Assembly (NCBI RefSeq): GCF_030767025.1
Contig: NZ_JASITE010000016.1
Location: forward strand, 95,452 to 159,451
Reading direction: 5' to 3'
DNA length: 64,000 nt
Source: Nocardia sp. CC227C
GTDB taxonomy: Bacteria > Actinomycetota > Actinomycetes > Mycobacteriales > Mycobacteriaceae
The notes under the pieces were generated by a model. That model had not been told where the DNA came from. It saw nothing but the letters and a program-made list of their open reading frames with translations, and made no database searches. This document shows positions 1-8,272 of the stretch, piece after piece. The number at the start of each line of letters is the position of its first letter. The stretch's first letter is position 1. Position numbers and translations under genes: made by a program.

Positions 1-883
1 CCTCGTCGGTGAGTCCGCTGACGGCGGTGACGATATCGGTGAGGCCGAGTTCGGCGATGAGCTTCTCCGTGGGCCCGTTGGGTTCCAGCTTGGCAACCAG
101 CCGCAGTTCCGGGTCGCAGCAGGTGCGCAGGCGTGCGATGGCCTTCAGCAGGTGGCCGATGCCCTTGAGCGGTTTGTCGGCGCTGGCGACCGCCACGATG
201 CGCCCGCGCACCCGGGGCAGCGGATGCGGCCGGAACAATTCGGTGTCCACGCCCAGCGGCACGGTGCGCAGCTGTTGGGGCGCCACCCCGAAGTCGGCAC
301 GGATGTCGGCCGCCGACGACGAGGACACGGTGATCAGGTCGGGCAGCCGCCGCGCCACCCGCATCTGCATCCCCAGGAAGCCGTACCACCTGCGCACCAG
401 GGGTTTTCGCCGCCACGGAGCCGCCGCCAGATCCACCGCGCGATCGCGGGTGATGGGGTGGTGGATGGTCGCCACCAGCGGCAGGTGCCGGGCGATGTCG
501 AGCAGTCCGGTGCCGAGGCACTGATTGTCGTGCACCACATCGAAATCCCCGGCGCGGCCGCGCAGCAGTTTCGCGGCCCGCAGGCTGAAGGTGCGCGGCT
601 CCGGGAATCCGGCCGTCCACATGGTGCCGAGTTCCAGCAGGTCGATGCCGTCGCGGATCTCACCGGGGCGCGGGGTGCGGAAGGGATCGGACTCCCGGTA
701 CAGGTCCAGGCTCGGCACCTCGGTGAGCCGCACCCGGGGGTCGAGCAGTTCGGGATACGGCTGTCCGGAGAACACCTCCACCCGATGCCCCAGTTCGGCC
801 AGTCCCTGGCTGAGGTATCGGACGTAGACGCCCTGCCCGCCACAGTGAGTCTTGCTGCGATACGACAGCAGGGCTACGCGCAC
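1..883 (-). CDS. GT4-family glycosyltransferase, 5' part (3' end outside window)
   Basis: The visible 294 residues are the N-terminal half or more of a retaining GT-B glycosyltransferase. They begin MRVALLSYRSKTHCGGQGVY, with the Gly-rich donor-loop start expected of GT4 enzymes, then an HDNQCLG stretch, ATIHHPIT and the linker region VASADKPLKG that precedes the second Rossmann domain. The start is GTG at 883, chosen because GGAAAGG lies about 10 nt upstream. The gene follows the LLM gene after 60 bp and could be read with it. Sugar donor and acceptor cannot be told; relatives in mycolate actinomycetes act on cell-envelope glycolipids or polysaccharides (inference). Its C-terminal part lies beyond base 1. 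Confidence 0.85.
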   Translation of the reverse strand, partial: MRVALLSYRSKTHCGGQGVYVRYLSQGLAELGHRVEVFSGQPYPELLDPRVRLTEVPSLDLYRESDPFRTPRPGEIRDGIDLLELGTMWTAGFPEPRTFSLRAAKLLRGRAGDFDVVHDNQCLGTGLLDIARHLPLVATIHHPITRDRAVDLAAAPWRRKPLVRRWYGFLGMQMRVARRLPDLITVSSSSAADIRADFGVAPQQLRTVPLGVDTELFRPHPLPRVRGRIVAVASADKPLKGIGHLLKAIARLRTCCDPELRLVAKLEPNGPTEKLIAELGLTDIVTAVSGLTDE

Positions 884-943
884 GTCGGTGTGCCTTTCCG
901 TGATGAAGCGTTGTGAAGCGAAAAGAGTTCCGGGTGAGGGAAC

Positions 944-1801
944 TCAGTCGTGCAGTCCGAGCGGGCCGAGTTTGCCCGCCAGGCGGTCGAGGTAGGCGAA
1001 GACCTCGTCATCGGATTTGTCCGGCAGTCCGTAGAGCACGTCGGTGACGCCGGCGTCGGCCCAGCGGACCAGCCGCTCCGGGTCCGGTTTGAAGTCGAGC
1101 GCGACCACGCGGGGGACGCCGGTGCGTCCGGCCTCGCGCCAGTGCTTCATGAGCAGTGCCGTGGACGCCTGCACATCCGATTCGGTCGGGGTGGTGATCC
1201 AGCCGTCCCCGGTGCGGGCGATCCACCGGAAGGTCTTCTCGGTGCCGCCCGCGCCGATGAGCACCGGCACGTGCGGCTGCACCGGTTTGGGCCAGGCCCA
1301 GCTGGGTCCGAAGGAGACGAACTCACCGGAGTAGCTCGCCTCCTCCTGCGTCCACAGCGCCCGCATGGCCTCCACGTACTCGCGCAGTACCGTGCGCCGC
1401 TTGTTGCCCGGCACCCCGTGATCGGCGAGTTCGTCGGTGTTCCAGCCGAATCCGGCCCCGAGCGTCACCCGCCCGCCGGACAGGTGGTCGAGGGTGGCGA
1501 TGGTCTTGGCCAGGGTGATGCAGTCGCTCTCGGTGGGCAGCGCCACCGCCGTGGACAGTTCGATGCGCGAGGTCACCGCCGCCGCGGTGGCCAGCGCCAC
1601 CCAGGGGTCGAGGGTGCGCGTGTACCGGTCGTCCGGCAGTTCGGCACCGCCCGTGAGCGGATGCGCCGCTTCACGTTTCACCGGAATGTGGGTGTGCTCG
1701 GGCACGAAGAAGGAGCGGAATCCGCGTTCCTCGGCGGCCTTCGCGGCGGTCGCGGGCGCGATGCCGCGATCGCTGGTGAACAGGACGATGCCGAATCGCA
1801 T
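944..1801 (-). CDS. LLM-class F420-dependent oxidoreductase
   Basis: 285 residues of a luciferase-like TIM barrel. It starts MRFGIVLFTSDRGI, has the SFFVPEHTHIP segment near residue 35, the family-typical LDHLSGGRVTLGAGFGWN around 105-122, and ends with a YLDRLAGK helix. These are the hallmarks of actinobacterial LLM enzymes that use coenzyme F420 (sometimes FMN). ATG at 1801 lies 11 nt after GAGAGG and 15 bp after the preceding stop, so it is the last tightly linked gene of the leftward catabolic operon. The substrate is unknown. A related LLM protein lies in the mycobacterial cholesterol region, which suits a role in lipid or steroid oxidation here. Confidence 0.85.
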   Translation of the reverse strand: MRFGIVLFTSDRGIAPATAAKAAEERGFRSFFVPEHTHIPVKREAAHPLTGGAELPDDRYTRTLDPWVALATAAAVTSRIELSTAVALPTESDCITLAKTIATLDHLSGGRVTLGAGFGWNTDELADHGVPGNKRRTVLREYVEAMRALWTQEEASYSGEFVSFGPSWAWPKPVQPHVPVLIGAGGTEKTFRWIARTGDGWITTPTESDVQASTALLMKHWREAGRTGVPRVVALDFKPDPERLVRWADAGVTDVLYGLPDKSDDEVFAYLDRLAGKLGPLGLHD

Positions 1802-1816
1802 GCGTGTCAGTACCTC

Positions 1817-3289
1817 TCAGTTGCCCTTGGCGGCGGTCACACCCGCGCGCCGACCGTAGAAGCTGCCGTCGCCGAGCGAACAGCCGCTGGCGTATCCACC
1901 GGCGCAGATGCCCGAGGTGACGCGACCGGCCGCGTACAGTCCGGGAATCGGCTCGCCGTCCACGTGCAGCACCCGCGAATCCAGGTCGGTGCGCAGGCCG
2001 CCGAGGGTGAAACCGCCGGTGTAGCCGCGCAGGTCGTACGCGCCGAGCGGAGTGCCGATGGGCTGGACCCATTCCGGCTTCTTGTGCAGGAACGGGTCCT
2101 CGCCCTTGGCGGCGTGGTGGTTGTACAGGTCGATGGTGGCCTGCAACGCGTTCTCCGGCAGGCCCATCTCGGTCTCGAGTTCGGCCACCGTCTCCGCCAC
2201 CCAGGTGGGTGCGATGCGCAGGAAGGACATGGAGGACTCGGTCTCGAAGGCCGCTTCCAGGGCGGCCTCGTCGATGACCAGGTACGCCTGGTTGTGCTGC
2301 TCCTGCAGGACCGCCTGGCCCATCCGGCCCGGATAGGTGTCCTCGGTGATGAACCGCTGGCCCTGCCCGTTCACCAGAATGCCGCGCACGATGACCTGCG
2401 GGTCGGCGATGAAGGCGACCTCGGTGGCGTCCATGTGCGCGAGATCCGCGCCGAGGGCCTGTGCCACCCGGATGCCGATGCCGTCGTGCTCCTCCACCGT
2501 CGCGGCGGGGCGGCCGAAGATCTTGGGCGCGAACTGTTCCACCATCTGGTGCGCGTAGGCGAAGCTGCCGGTCGCCAGCACCACGCCGCGCTCGGCGCGC
2601 ACGTGCACCGGTGTGCCGTAGCGGGTGGCCGCCACCCCGACAACCCGGCCGGAGTCGTCCACGATCAGCCGCCGCAGCCGCACGTCGTATTCGTGGCGCA
2701 CACCGAGCTGTTCGGCGGTGTCGGCCAGCGGCTTCATGAGCATGTAGCCGCCGCCCTTCTCACCAAGCTTCTTGTCCGGGGTCAACGGCAGATGCCCGCG
2801 CGGCGCGGGGTCGGCGATGGTGTTGAACGGCGCGGCGTTCTCCCCGCCGGAGTACATCAGCCCCTGATCGGCGGGCGGCTCGTAGCCGGGCTCGCCCCAG
2901 AACTCCTCCTTGAACGGAACGCCCTGTGCGACCAGCCAGTTGTAGTGGTCGACGCTGCCCTGGCAGTAGTCGTGGATCTTGGCCTTGTCCACGCCGGGGC
3001 CGAGGGCGGCGGTGAGGAACTTCTCCATGTTCTCGGGGGTGTCGGAGAAGCCGAGCGCCTGCTGGAGCGGGGTGCCGCCGCCCAGGTAGATGAAGCCGCC
3101 GGACATGGCGGCGGCCCCGCCCCAGCCGCCGGTGCGCTCGAGGACCAGGGTGTCGGCGCCCGCGCGGGCGGCTTCGATGGCGGCGCAGACGCCGGCCACG
3201 CCGAAGCCGACGACGACCACGTCGGCCGTGTGATCCCAGGTCCGCACCTCGCTGGCCCGGAGTGGTCGCACGGTGGTTGTCTCGGCCAT
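1817..3289 (-). CDS. FAD-dependent dehydrogenase (fumarate reductase/KstD-like fold)
   Basis: 490 residues if translation begins at ATG 3289, which has GAGGAA ten bases upstream; an in-frame GTG at 3307 is possible. The N-terminus carries the FAD dinucleotide motif VVVGFGVAGVCAAIEA. A second signature, GWGGAAAMSGGFIYLGGGTP, follows near residue 60, and the C-terminus has GLYAAGRVTSGICAGGYASG, typical of the flavoprotein family holding 3-ketosteroid-delta1-dehydrogenase, fumarate reductase and related FAD-binding dehydrogenases. It probably introduces a double bond into a ring or acyl chain (inference). It sits between the carboxymuconolactone-decarboxylase-like gene and the LLM gene. It is shorter and less typical than true KstD, so I do not use that symbol. 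Confidence 0.85.
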   Translation of the reverse strand: MAETTTVRPLRASEVRTWDHTADVVVVGFGVAGVCAAIEAARAGADTLVLERTGGWGGAAAMSGGFIYLGGGTPLQQALGFSDTPENMEKFLTAALGPGVDKAKIHDYCQGSVDHYNWLVAQGVPFKEEFWGEPGYEPPADQGLMYSGGENAAPFNTIADPAPRGHLPLTPDKKLGEKGGGYMLMKPLADTAEQLGVRHEYDVRLRRLIVDDSGRVVGVAATRYGTPVHVRAERGVVLATGSFAYAHQMVEQFAPKIFGRPAATVEEHDGIGIRVAQALGADLAHMDATEVAFIADPQVIVRGILVNGQGQRFITEDTYPGRMGQAVLQEQHNQAYLVIDEAALEAAFETESSMSFLRIAPTWVAETVAELETEMGLPENALQATIDLYNHHAAKGEDPFLHKKPEWVQPIGTPLGAYDLRGYTGGFTLGGLRTDLDSRVLHVDGEPIPGLYAAGRVTSGICAGGYASGCSLGDGSFYGRRAGVTAAKGN

Positions 3290-3319
3290 GTTCTTCGAAT
3301 TCCTCACTGCTGGAAGGGG

Positions 3320-3712
3320 TTACTTCTGCCGCTCTTGCGCGATGACCTTCCCGACCTTCTGGTCGAGCGTGGTGCCCGCGGGCCAGCCCACGTAGTGGCA
3401 CAGGAACAGCGCGATCTCGCGCAGCTGTTCGGCGTCCAGTTCCTCGTTGCGCAGGGCCGCGCCGAGCTGGATCTCGGCGATGTCGAACAGGCCCTGGGCG
3501 GTGAGCGCGCCGAGCAGCAGCAGCCGCCGGTCGCGGATGGACAGGCCGGGGCGCGACCAGATGTCGGCGAAGAGGTGATCGGCGGTGACCGCGAAATGCG
3601 CGCCGGGCCCGTCGGAGAACTCCCAGCCGTACACCTCGGACATCTTCTTCAGGCCGCGCTGCCGCCGCTCATCCGGCTCCGGGCCGTTGTCGCCGTGCGA
3701 TGCTGTGCTCAC
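3320..3712 (-). CDS. carboxymuconolactone decarboxylase-like protein
   Basis: 130 residues, all-helical, of the CMD/AhpD-like superfamily. Visible landmarks are LSIRDRRLLLLGALTAQG, ALRNEELDAEQLREI and FLCHYVGWPAG. The CxxC of the peroxidase-type AhpD proteins is missing; only one Cys is present, so it belongs to the decarboxylase-like branch. The GTG start at 3712 overlaps the stop of the upstream dehydrogenase by four bases (GTGA), which implies translational coupling. The gene order ALDH-SDR-dehydrogenase-CMD is the same as mycobacterial Rv0768-Rv0771. The substrate is not known; a ring-lactone or similar intermediate is a guess from the family name. Confidence 0.8.
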   Translation of the reverse strand: MSTASHGDNGPEPDERRQRGLKKMSEVYGWEFSDGPGAHFAVTADHLFADIWSRPGLSIRDRRLLLLGALTAQGLFDIAEIQLGAALRNEELDAEQLREIALFLCHYVGWPAGTTLDQKVGKVIAQERQK

Positions 3713-4587
3713 TGCTGCTCCTTCTTCGCGACAGCGCCGGGGCCGACGCCGAGACCGGTGCCGAGTTCGCCGAAAGCCCGTGCGGCCAGCGGCAGCTCGA
3801 CCCCGAGCCGGGATCCGAGCGCCAGGGCGAGCGAGAGGTCCTTCTCGCCGAGGTCGCGGACGTGGCTCAGGATGGGGAACCAGAAGTCGTCGGCGGCCAC
3901 CGGTGCGGTGGTGTCGCGCAACATGATGGAACCCGGACCGCCGGTGTGCGCGTCGGAATGCCGCACCACCTTGCCGAGTTCGGTGATGTCCAGGCCCGCG
4001 GCCTCGGCCAGGCGCTGCGCCTCGGAGGCGGCGGTGAAGGCGATGAAGTGCAGCAGATTGCGGGCCAGCTTCATGCGCGTGCCCGCGCCCACCGCCCCCG
4101 CGTGCACGACCAGCGACGCCCACCGCTCGAAGGGTGCGCGCACCGCGGCGAAGGCGCTCTCGCTGCCGCCCACCATTACCGCCAGCGCCCCGTGCTTCGC
4201 CGCCGGAGCCCCGCCGCTCACCGGCGCGTCCACGAATTCCACTCCGTGTTCGGCGCATTCGGCCGCCACCGCGACGGCCGTATCGTCGGAGATGGTGGAG
4301 TGCACCGCGATGACGGTTCCCGGCTGCGCGGTGCGCAGAATGCCGTCCGGACCGGTGACGACCGCGCGCACCTGCGCGTCGTCGAGCACCGCCACCGACA
4401 CCACGCCGCAGCGCTCGCCCAGCTCGGCCGCGCTCCCGGCGCGGTCGGCGCCCGCACCGGTGAACGGTTCCACCGCGTCGGGCCGGGTATCGCACACCAC
4501 CAGCCCGCCCGGCCAATCCAGCAGCCGGTGCGCCATGGGCGCGCCCATATTGCCCAATCCGATGAACCCGACGGCGATCTCGCTCAC
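3709..4587 (-). CDS. 3-hydroxyisobutyrate dehydrogenase-like NAD(P) oxidoreductase
   Basis: 292 residues. The N-terminal Rossmann motif GFIGLGNMGAPMA is typical of beta-hydroxyacid dehydrogenases. DAPVSGGAPAAKHGALAVMV, near the middle, is the substrate-binding signature, and MKLARNLLHF contains the catalytic Lys of the family. The enzyme should oxidise a short or medium beta-hydroxyacid (3-hydroxyisobutyrate, tartronate semialdehyde or an analogue) with NAD(P). GTG at 4587 overlaps the stop of the upstream SDR by four bases, and its own stop overlaps the next start, so three genes are coupled. It corresponds in order and type to mycobacterial Rv0770. Confidence 0.88.
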   Translation of the reverse strand: MSEIAVGFIGLGNMGAPMAHRLLDWPGGLVVCDTRPDAVEPFTGAGADRAGSAAELGERCGVVSVAVLDDAQVRAVVTGPDGILRTAQPGTVIAVHSTISDDTAVAVAAECAEHGVEFVDAPVSGGAPAAKHGALAVMVGGSESAFAAVRAPFERWASLVVHAGAVGAGTRMKLARNLLHFIAFTAASEAQRLAEAAGLDITELGKVVRHSDAHTGGPGSIMLRDTTAPVAADDFWFPILSHVRDLGEKDLSLALALGSRLGVELPLAARAFGELGTGLGVGPGAVAKKEQQ

Positions 4588-5339
4588 GATCGGAAGACCT
4601 GTCCGCCGTCGACGTTCAGTATCTGACCGGTCACCCAGGCGGCGTCGTCGGACAGCAGGTAGAGGCAGGCCCCGACCAGATCTTCGGGGGTGCCGAGGCG
4701 TTTTATCGCCAACTGCTGCCGCACCATGGAGTCGACGATATTGCCCGGCACCACATTTCGCGTGGCCTCGGTGTCGATCGGCCCGGGCGCGATGGCGTTG
4801 ACGCGGATCTTGGAGCCGCCCAGCTCGTGCGCCAGCTGCTGAGTCAGGCCGTTGATGCCGACCTTGGCCAGGCCGTAGAAGCCGGAGTAGGTCCAGGCGG
4901 CCGTGGAGGACTGGTTGACGATGGATCCGCCGCCGTTCTCCGACATCGGCTGCCAGACCGCACGGGTCATATTCAGCGCGCCGTCGAGATTCACGCCCAT
5001 GAACTTCTTGTAGTAGTCCCACGGCACGGTGAGCAGTAGGTCGAGCTTCATATCGCCGTAGATGGCGGCATTGTTGACCAGGTGGTCGACACCGCCGAAC
5101 TCGGCGACGGTGAATTCCACCGCGGCGGCGGCGGATTCGGGGTCGGCGACGTCCACCCGCCGGAACACCGCGGTGCCGCCGTCGCCGGTGATCTCCTTGG
5201 CGGTCGCCTCGCCACGCTCGGTGTTCAGGTCGGCGACAACGACTTTCGCACCCTCGGCGGCGAGCGCCCGCGCGTAGGCCGCGCCGATGCCCTGTGCGGC
5301 GCCGGTGACGATTGCGGATCTTCCCGTGAAGCGGGCCAT
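4584..5339 (-). CDS. short-chain dehydrogenase/reductase (Rv0769-like)
   Basis: 251 residues of a classical SDR. The coenzyme motif TGAAQGIG is near residue 12, NNAA near 90, the catalytic Ser lies in NQSSTAAWTYSG, and the Tyr/Lys pair is in YGLAKVG. The C-terminal VTGQILNVDGGQVF is the usual SDR ending. Asp in VVADLN at the end of strand two suggests NAD(H) preference. It starts 12 bp after the aldehyde dehydrogenase stop and is coupled to the next gene by GTGA. Position and sequence match mycobacterial Rv0769, so it probably oxidises a hydroxyl on the same lipid or steroid substrate handled by the cluster (inference). Confidence 0.9.
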   Translation of the reverse strand: MARFTGRSAIVTGAAQGIGAAYARALAAEGAKVVVADLNTERGEATAKEITGDGGTAVFRRVDVADPESAAAAVEFTVAEFGGVDHLVNNAAIYGDMKLDLLLTVPWDYYKKFMGVNLDGALNMTRAVWQPMSENGGGSIVNQSSTAAWTYSGFYGLAKVGINGLTQQLAHELGGSKIRVNAIAPGPIDTEATRNVVPGNIVDSMVRQQLAIKRLGTPEDLVGACLYLLSDDAAWVTGQILNVDGGQVFRS

Positions 5340-5351
5340 GGTGGAACTCCT

Positions 5352-6821
5352 TCAGCAGCCGGTCGCGATCAATTTGGTCTCGGTGTATTCCTCGAATCCG
5401 GCGACGCCCATCTCGCGTCCGATCCCGGATTGCTTGTATCCGCCGAAGGGCGCGTCGGCGGAGTACCAGATGCCGCCGTTCACGCTCAGCGTCCCGGTGC
5501 GCACGCCCTCCACCACGTGCCGCACCCGCTCGGGGTCGCCGCCCCAGACCGAACCGGACAGCCCGTACGGGGAGTCGTTGGCCAAGCGGACGGCATCGTC
5601 GTCGCCGTCGTGCGGGATGACCACCAGCACCGGTCCGAAGATCTCCTCCTGCGCCACCGTGGCCGAATTCGGCAGGCCCGCGATGAGGGTGGGTTCGATG
5701 TAGTAGCCGGTCGCCGCGCCGGCGGGGCGACCGCCGCCGGTGACGATGGTGCCGCCCTCGGCGCGGGCGAGTTCGAGATAGCGTTCCACCCGGGCCCGCT
5801 GCCGCTCGGAGATCACCGGTCCGCAGACGGTCGCGGGATCGGCCGGGTCGCCGGGCGCGATGCCGCCCAGGGTGCGCGCGGCGGCCTCGACCGCCCGGTC
5901 GTAGCTCTCGCGCGGGACCAGCAGCCGGGTGCTGATGGCGCAGCCCTGTCCGGCGTGCACGCACACGCCGAAGGCCGCGTAGCTCACCGCGGCCCGCAGG
6001 TCGGCGTCGTCGAGTACGATGAACGCCGATTTGCCGCCGAGTTCCAGGAACACCTTCTTCAGGGTGGCGGCGGCGGTGGCCATCACGGCGCGGCCGGTCT
6101 GGGTGGAGCCGGTGAAGGAGATCATGTCCACGCGCGGATCGGCGACCAGTTGGGTGCCCAGGGCGTGGTCGGCGGAGGTGACGATATTGACCACCCCCGC
6201 CGGGATATCGGTCTCCTCGGCGATGATCCGGCCGACCGCCGCCGCGCACCAGGGCGTATCGGGGGCGGGTTTGAGTACCACGGTGGTGCCCGCCGCCAGG
6301 GCCGGACCGAGCTTGGCGAAGTTGATCTGGTGCGGGAAGTTCCAGGGGGTGATGGCTCCGACCACGCCGACGGGCTCGCGCCGCACCCGGCGGGCGCTCT
6401 TGATGCCCATCGGTTCGGCGATCCCGAGATCGGTTTCCCACGGGTAGTTCTCGGCCAGATCGGCGAAGTAGCCGAGGTCGCCCACCGGACCCTCCAGTTG
6501 GGGGCCGCCGGTGAGCATGCGCGGCGCGCCCGCCTCGGCGATGGTGATCTCGCGCAGTTCCTCGAGGTGCCCGCGCAGCGCGTCGCGCAGCTGGCGCAGG
6601 CAGCGGGCGCGGAAGGCGTGGTCGCGGGACCAGCCGGTGGTGTCGAAGGCGGTGCGCGCGGCGGCGATGGCCGCGTCCATATCGGCGCTGTCGGCGTCGG
6701 CCGCGTGACCGAGCACCTCCTCGGTGGCCGGGTTGACGGTGGTGAAGACACCCGCGCCGCCCGGAAGCAGTTTGCCGCCGATCAGCAGCTGTGAGCCAGC
6801 GCTGGTGACGAGGCCGTTCAT
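5352..6821 (-). CDS. aldehyde dehydrogenase (AldA/Rv0768-like)
   Basis: 489 residues, the normal length for an NAD(P)-dependent aldehyde dehydrogenase. ITPWNFPHQ (around 158) and KPAPDTP (184) bind the cofactor, FTGST is at 236-240, the general base Glu260 lies in LELGGKS and the nucleophile Cys294 in AGQGCAIS. The ATG at 6821 is preceded by AGAGGAGCT at ideal spacing; the frame is open further upstream but without such a site. It is the first gene of the leftward operon and diverges from the CYP123-like P450, exactly as aldA does in mycobacteria. It likely oxidises the aldehyde made by P450 plus alcohol dehydrogenase steps (inference). Confidence 0.92.
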   Translation of the reverse strand: MNGLVTSAGSQLLIGGKLLPGGAGVFTTVNPATEEVLGHAADADSADMDAAIAAARTAFDTTGWSRDHAFRARCLRQLRDALRGHLEELREITIAEAGAPRMLTGGPQLEGPVGDLGYFADLAENYPWETDLGIAEPMGIKSARRVRREPVGVVGAITPWNFPHQINFAKLGPALAAGTTVVLKPAPDTPWCAAAVGRIIAEETDIPAGVVNIVTSADHALGTQLVADPRVDMISFTGSTQTGRAVMATAAATLKKVFLELGGKSAFIVLDDADLRAAVSYAAFGVCVHAGQGCAISTRLLVPRESYDRAVEAAARTLGGIAPGDPADPATVCGPVISERQRARVERYLELARAEGGTIVTGGGRPAGAATGYYIEPTLIAGLPNSATVAQEEIFGPVLVVIPHDGDDDAVRLANDSPYGLSGSVWGGDPERVRHVVEGVRTGTLSVNGGIWYSADAPFGGYKQSGIGREMGVAGFEEYTETKLIATGC

Positions 6822-6837
6822 CGATAGCTCCTCTGCT

Positions 6838-6857
6838 GTCCGGACACGTGTACGGAC
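6838..6857. promoter_or_regulatory. 20-bp near-perfect palindrome, likely operator for the aldehyde dehydrogenase operon
   Basis: The half-sites GTCCG and CGGAC flank a perfect ACACGTGT core. Nine of ten base pairs are symmetric (the exception is 6843/6852). It sits 17-36 bp upstream of the start at 6821, where a TetR-, MarR- or GntR-type repressor would act. It differs from the AACNNGTT site 30 bp away, so a second regulator may act here. Binding is an inference. Confidence 0.5.
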
Positions 6858-6883
6858 TATATGTTCGGAGCTCGAAGCCACGC

Positions 6884-6897
6884 AAGAACCTGTTTCA
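6884..6897. promoter_or_regulatory. KstR-like site between divergent operons
   Basis: AAGAACCTGTTTCA fits the core and right end of the KstR consensus TNNAACNNGTTNNA; the left T is replaced by A. It lies 63 bp from the leftward start at 6821 and 170 bp from the P450 start at 7067, and so could control both. The same core recurs at 12745 and 17216. Confidence 0.5.
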
Positions 6898-7066
6898 GTA
6901 TGACCGCTCGGGCGCGGCCTCGCGATTTATGCGGAATTACGGGAATTCGTTGTCTCGACCGTGCCGCTCCAGTACCGTACAGACACATGTCCAGCTATGT
7001 GTCTTCCATGGCGGGCGGGTGCCGACGTTGCTCGGTGAACGCGTTCTCGAACTGGAGGTGTGCGCA

Positions 7067-8272
7067 ATGACGGCCGCATCCCTGGAACCGCTGCTCTTCG
7101 ACCCCTACGACTACGCCGTCCACGCCGACCCGTACCCGCTGTACCGGCGGCTGCGGGCCGAGGCGCCGCTCTACCACAATCCCGAGCTGGGCTTCTGGGC
7201 GCTGTCCCGGCACGCCGACGTCTCGGCCGGGTTCCGCGACAGTACCGGCCTCTCCAGCGGCAACGGGGTCTCCCTGGACCCGGCGGCGTGGGGGCCGCAC
7301 GCCCACCGCACCATGTCCTTCCTTGCCATGGACGATCCCGCGCATCTGCGCCTGCGCAAGCTCGTCTACCAGGGCTTCACGCCGCGCCGGGTCACCGAGA
7401 TGGGCGACCGCATCCGGGAGATCACGCTGCGGCACCTCGAACCGGCCCTGGCCCGAACCGATTTCGACTGGATCGACGACGTCGCGGGGCGGCTGCCCAT
7501 GGACGTCATCTCCGAACTGCTCGGGGTCCCCGAGGTCGACCGCGCCGAAATCCGGCGCATGGCCGACCTTCTGGTGCACCGCGAGGACGGCGTGCTCGAC
7601 ATTCCGCCCGCCGCCATGGACGCCGCCCTGCATCTGGCCGGGTACTACGCCGAGATGGTCGCGCAGCGCCGTCGTTCCCGCACCGCCGATCTGACCTCGG
7701 CGCTGCTCGACGCCGACGCCGACGGCGACCGGCTCACCGACGAGGAGATCATCGGCTTCATGTTCCTCATGGTGGTGGCGGGCAACGAGACCACCACCAA
7801 ACTCCTCGGCAACGCCCTGTACTGGGCGGCGCGCCATCCCGAGCAGTACGCCAAGGTGGCCGCCCATCCCGAACTGGTACCGGCTTGGGTCGAGGAGACC
7901 TTGCGCTACGACGCCTCCACCCAGATCCTGGCCCGCACCGCCACCGCGGAGCTGAGCTACGCGGGCGGCACCATCCCGGCCGGAGCCAAGGTGCTGCTGC
8001 TCATCGGCGCGGCCAATCGCGACGACGCGGTCTTCCACGAGCCCGACCGCTACGACATCGAGCGCGCCGACAAGGGCGGGCTCATCAGTTTCGGCCGCGG
8101 CGTGCACTTCTGCCTGGGCGCGCACCTGGCACGGCTGGAGGCGGAGATCGTGCTGCGCGAATTCGCCGCCCGGGTGCGGGATTACGGCGTGGACGAGGCC
8201 GGGAGTGTGCGGGTGCACTCCATCAATGTGCGTGGTTTCGCGAAACTGCCCGTCACGGTGGAGGTTCGGTAA
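7067..8272 (+). CDS. cytochrome P450, CYP123-like
   Basis: 401 residues of a soluble bacterial P450. The I-helix oxygen-binding motif AGNET is at 238-242, the ExxR pair at Glu277/Arg280, and the haem loop SFGRGVHFCLGAHLAR puts the ligand at Cys349. The DPYDY...DPYPLYRRLR start, TFTPRR-like segment and HREDGV stretch recall mycobacterial CYP123 (Rv0766c), whose neighbours are also the same types as here. ATG at 7067 has GGAGG seven bases upstream. Electrons would come from the 3Fe-4S ferredoxin two genes on. The substrate is unknown for this subfamily; the KstR-like promoter site suggests a steroid or branched lipid. CYP51, present in the mycobacterial version, is absent. Confidence 0.9.
   Translation: MTAASLEPLLFDPYDYAVHADPYPLYRRLRAEAPLYHNPELGFWALSRHADVSAGFRDSTGLSSGNGVSLDPAAWGPHAHRTMSFLAMDDPAHLRLRKLVYQGFTPRRVTEMGDRIREITLRHLEPALARTDFDWIDDVAGRLPMDVISELLGVPEVDRAEIRRMADLLVHREDGVLDIPPAAMDAALHLAGYYAEMVAQRRRSRTADLTSALLDADADGDRLTDEEIIGFMFLMVVAGNETTTKLLGNALYWAARHPEQYAKVAAHPELVPAWVEETLRYDASTQILARTATAELSYAGGTIPAGAKVLLLIGAANRDDAVFHEPDRYDIERADKGGLISFGRGVHFCLGAHLARLEAEIVLREFAARVRDYGVDEAGSVRVHSINVRGFAKLPVTVEVR

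Noticed and set aside
950..4801. 1283-codon open frame on the plus strand
   Set aside because: It lies opposite five well-recognised minus-strand genes and its protein is a low-complexity Ala/Gly/Arg/Val mirror; typical antisense opening in high-GC DNA.
3709..6885. 1058-codon frame on the minus strand
   Set aside because: Only its last ~290 codons are a real gene (the dehydrogenase); the upstream part is a shifted frame of the SDR and aldehyde dehydrogenase genes.
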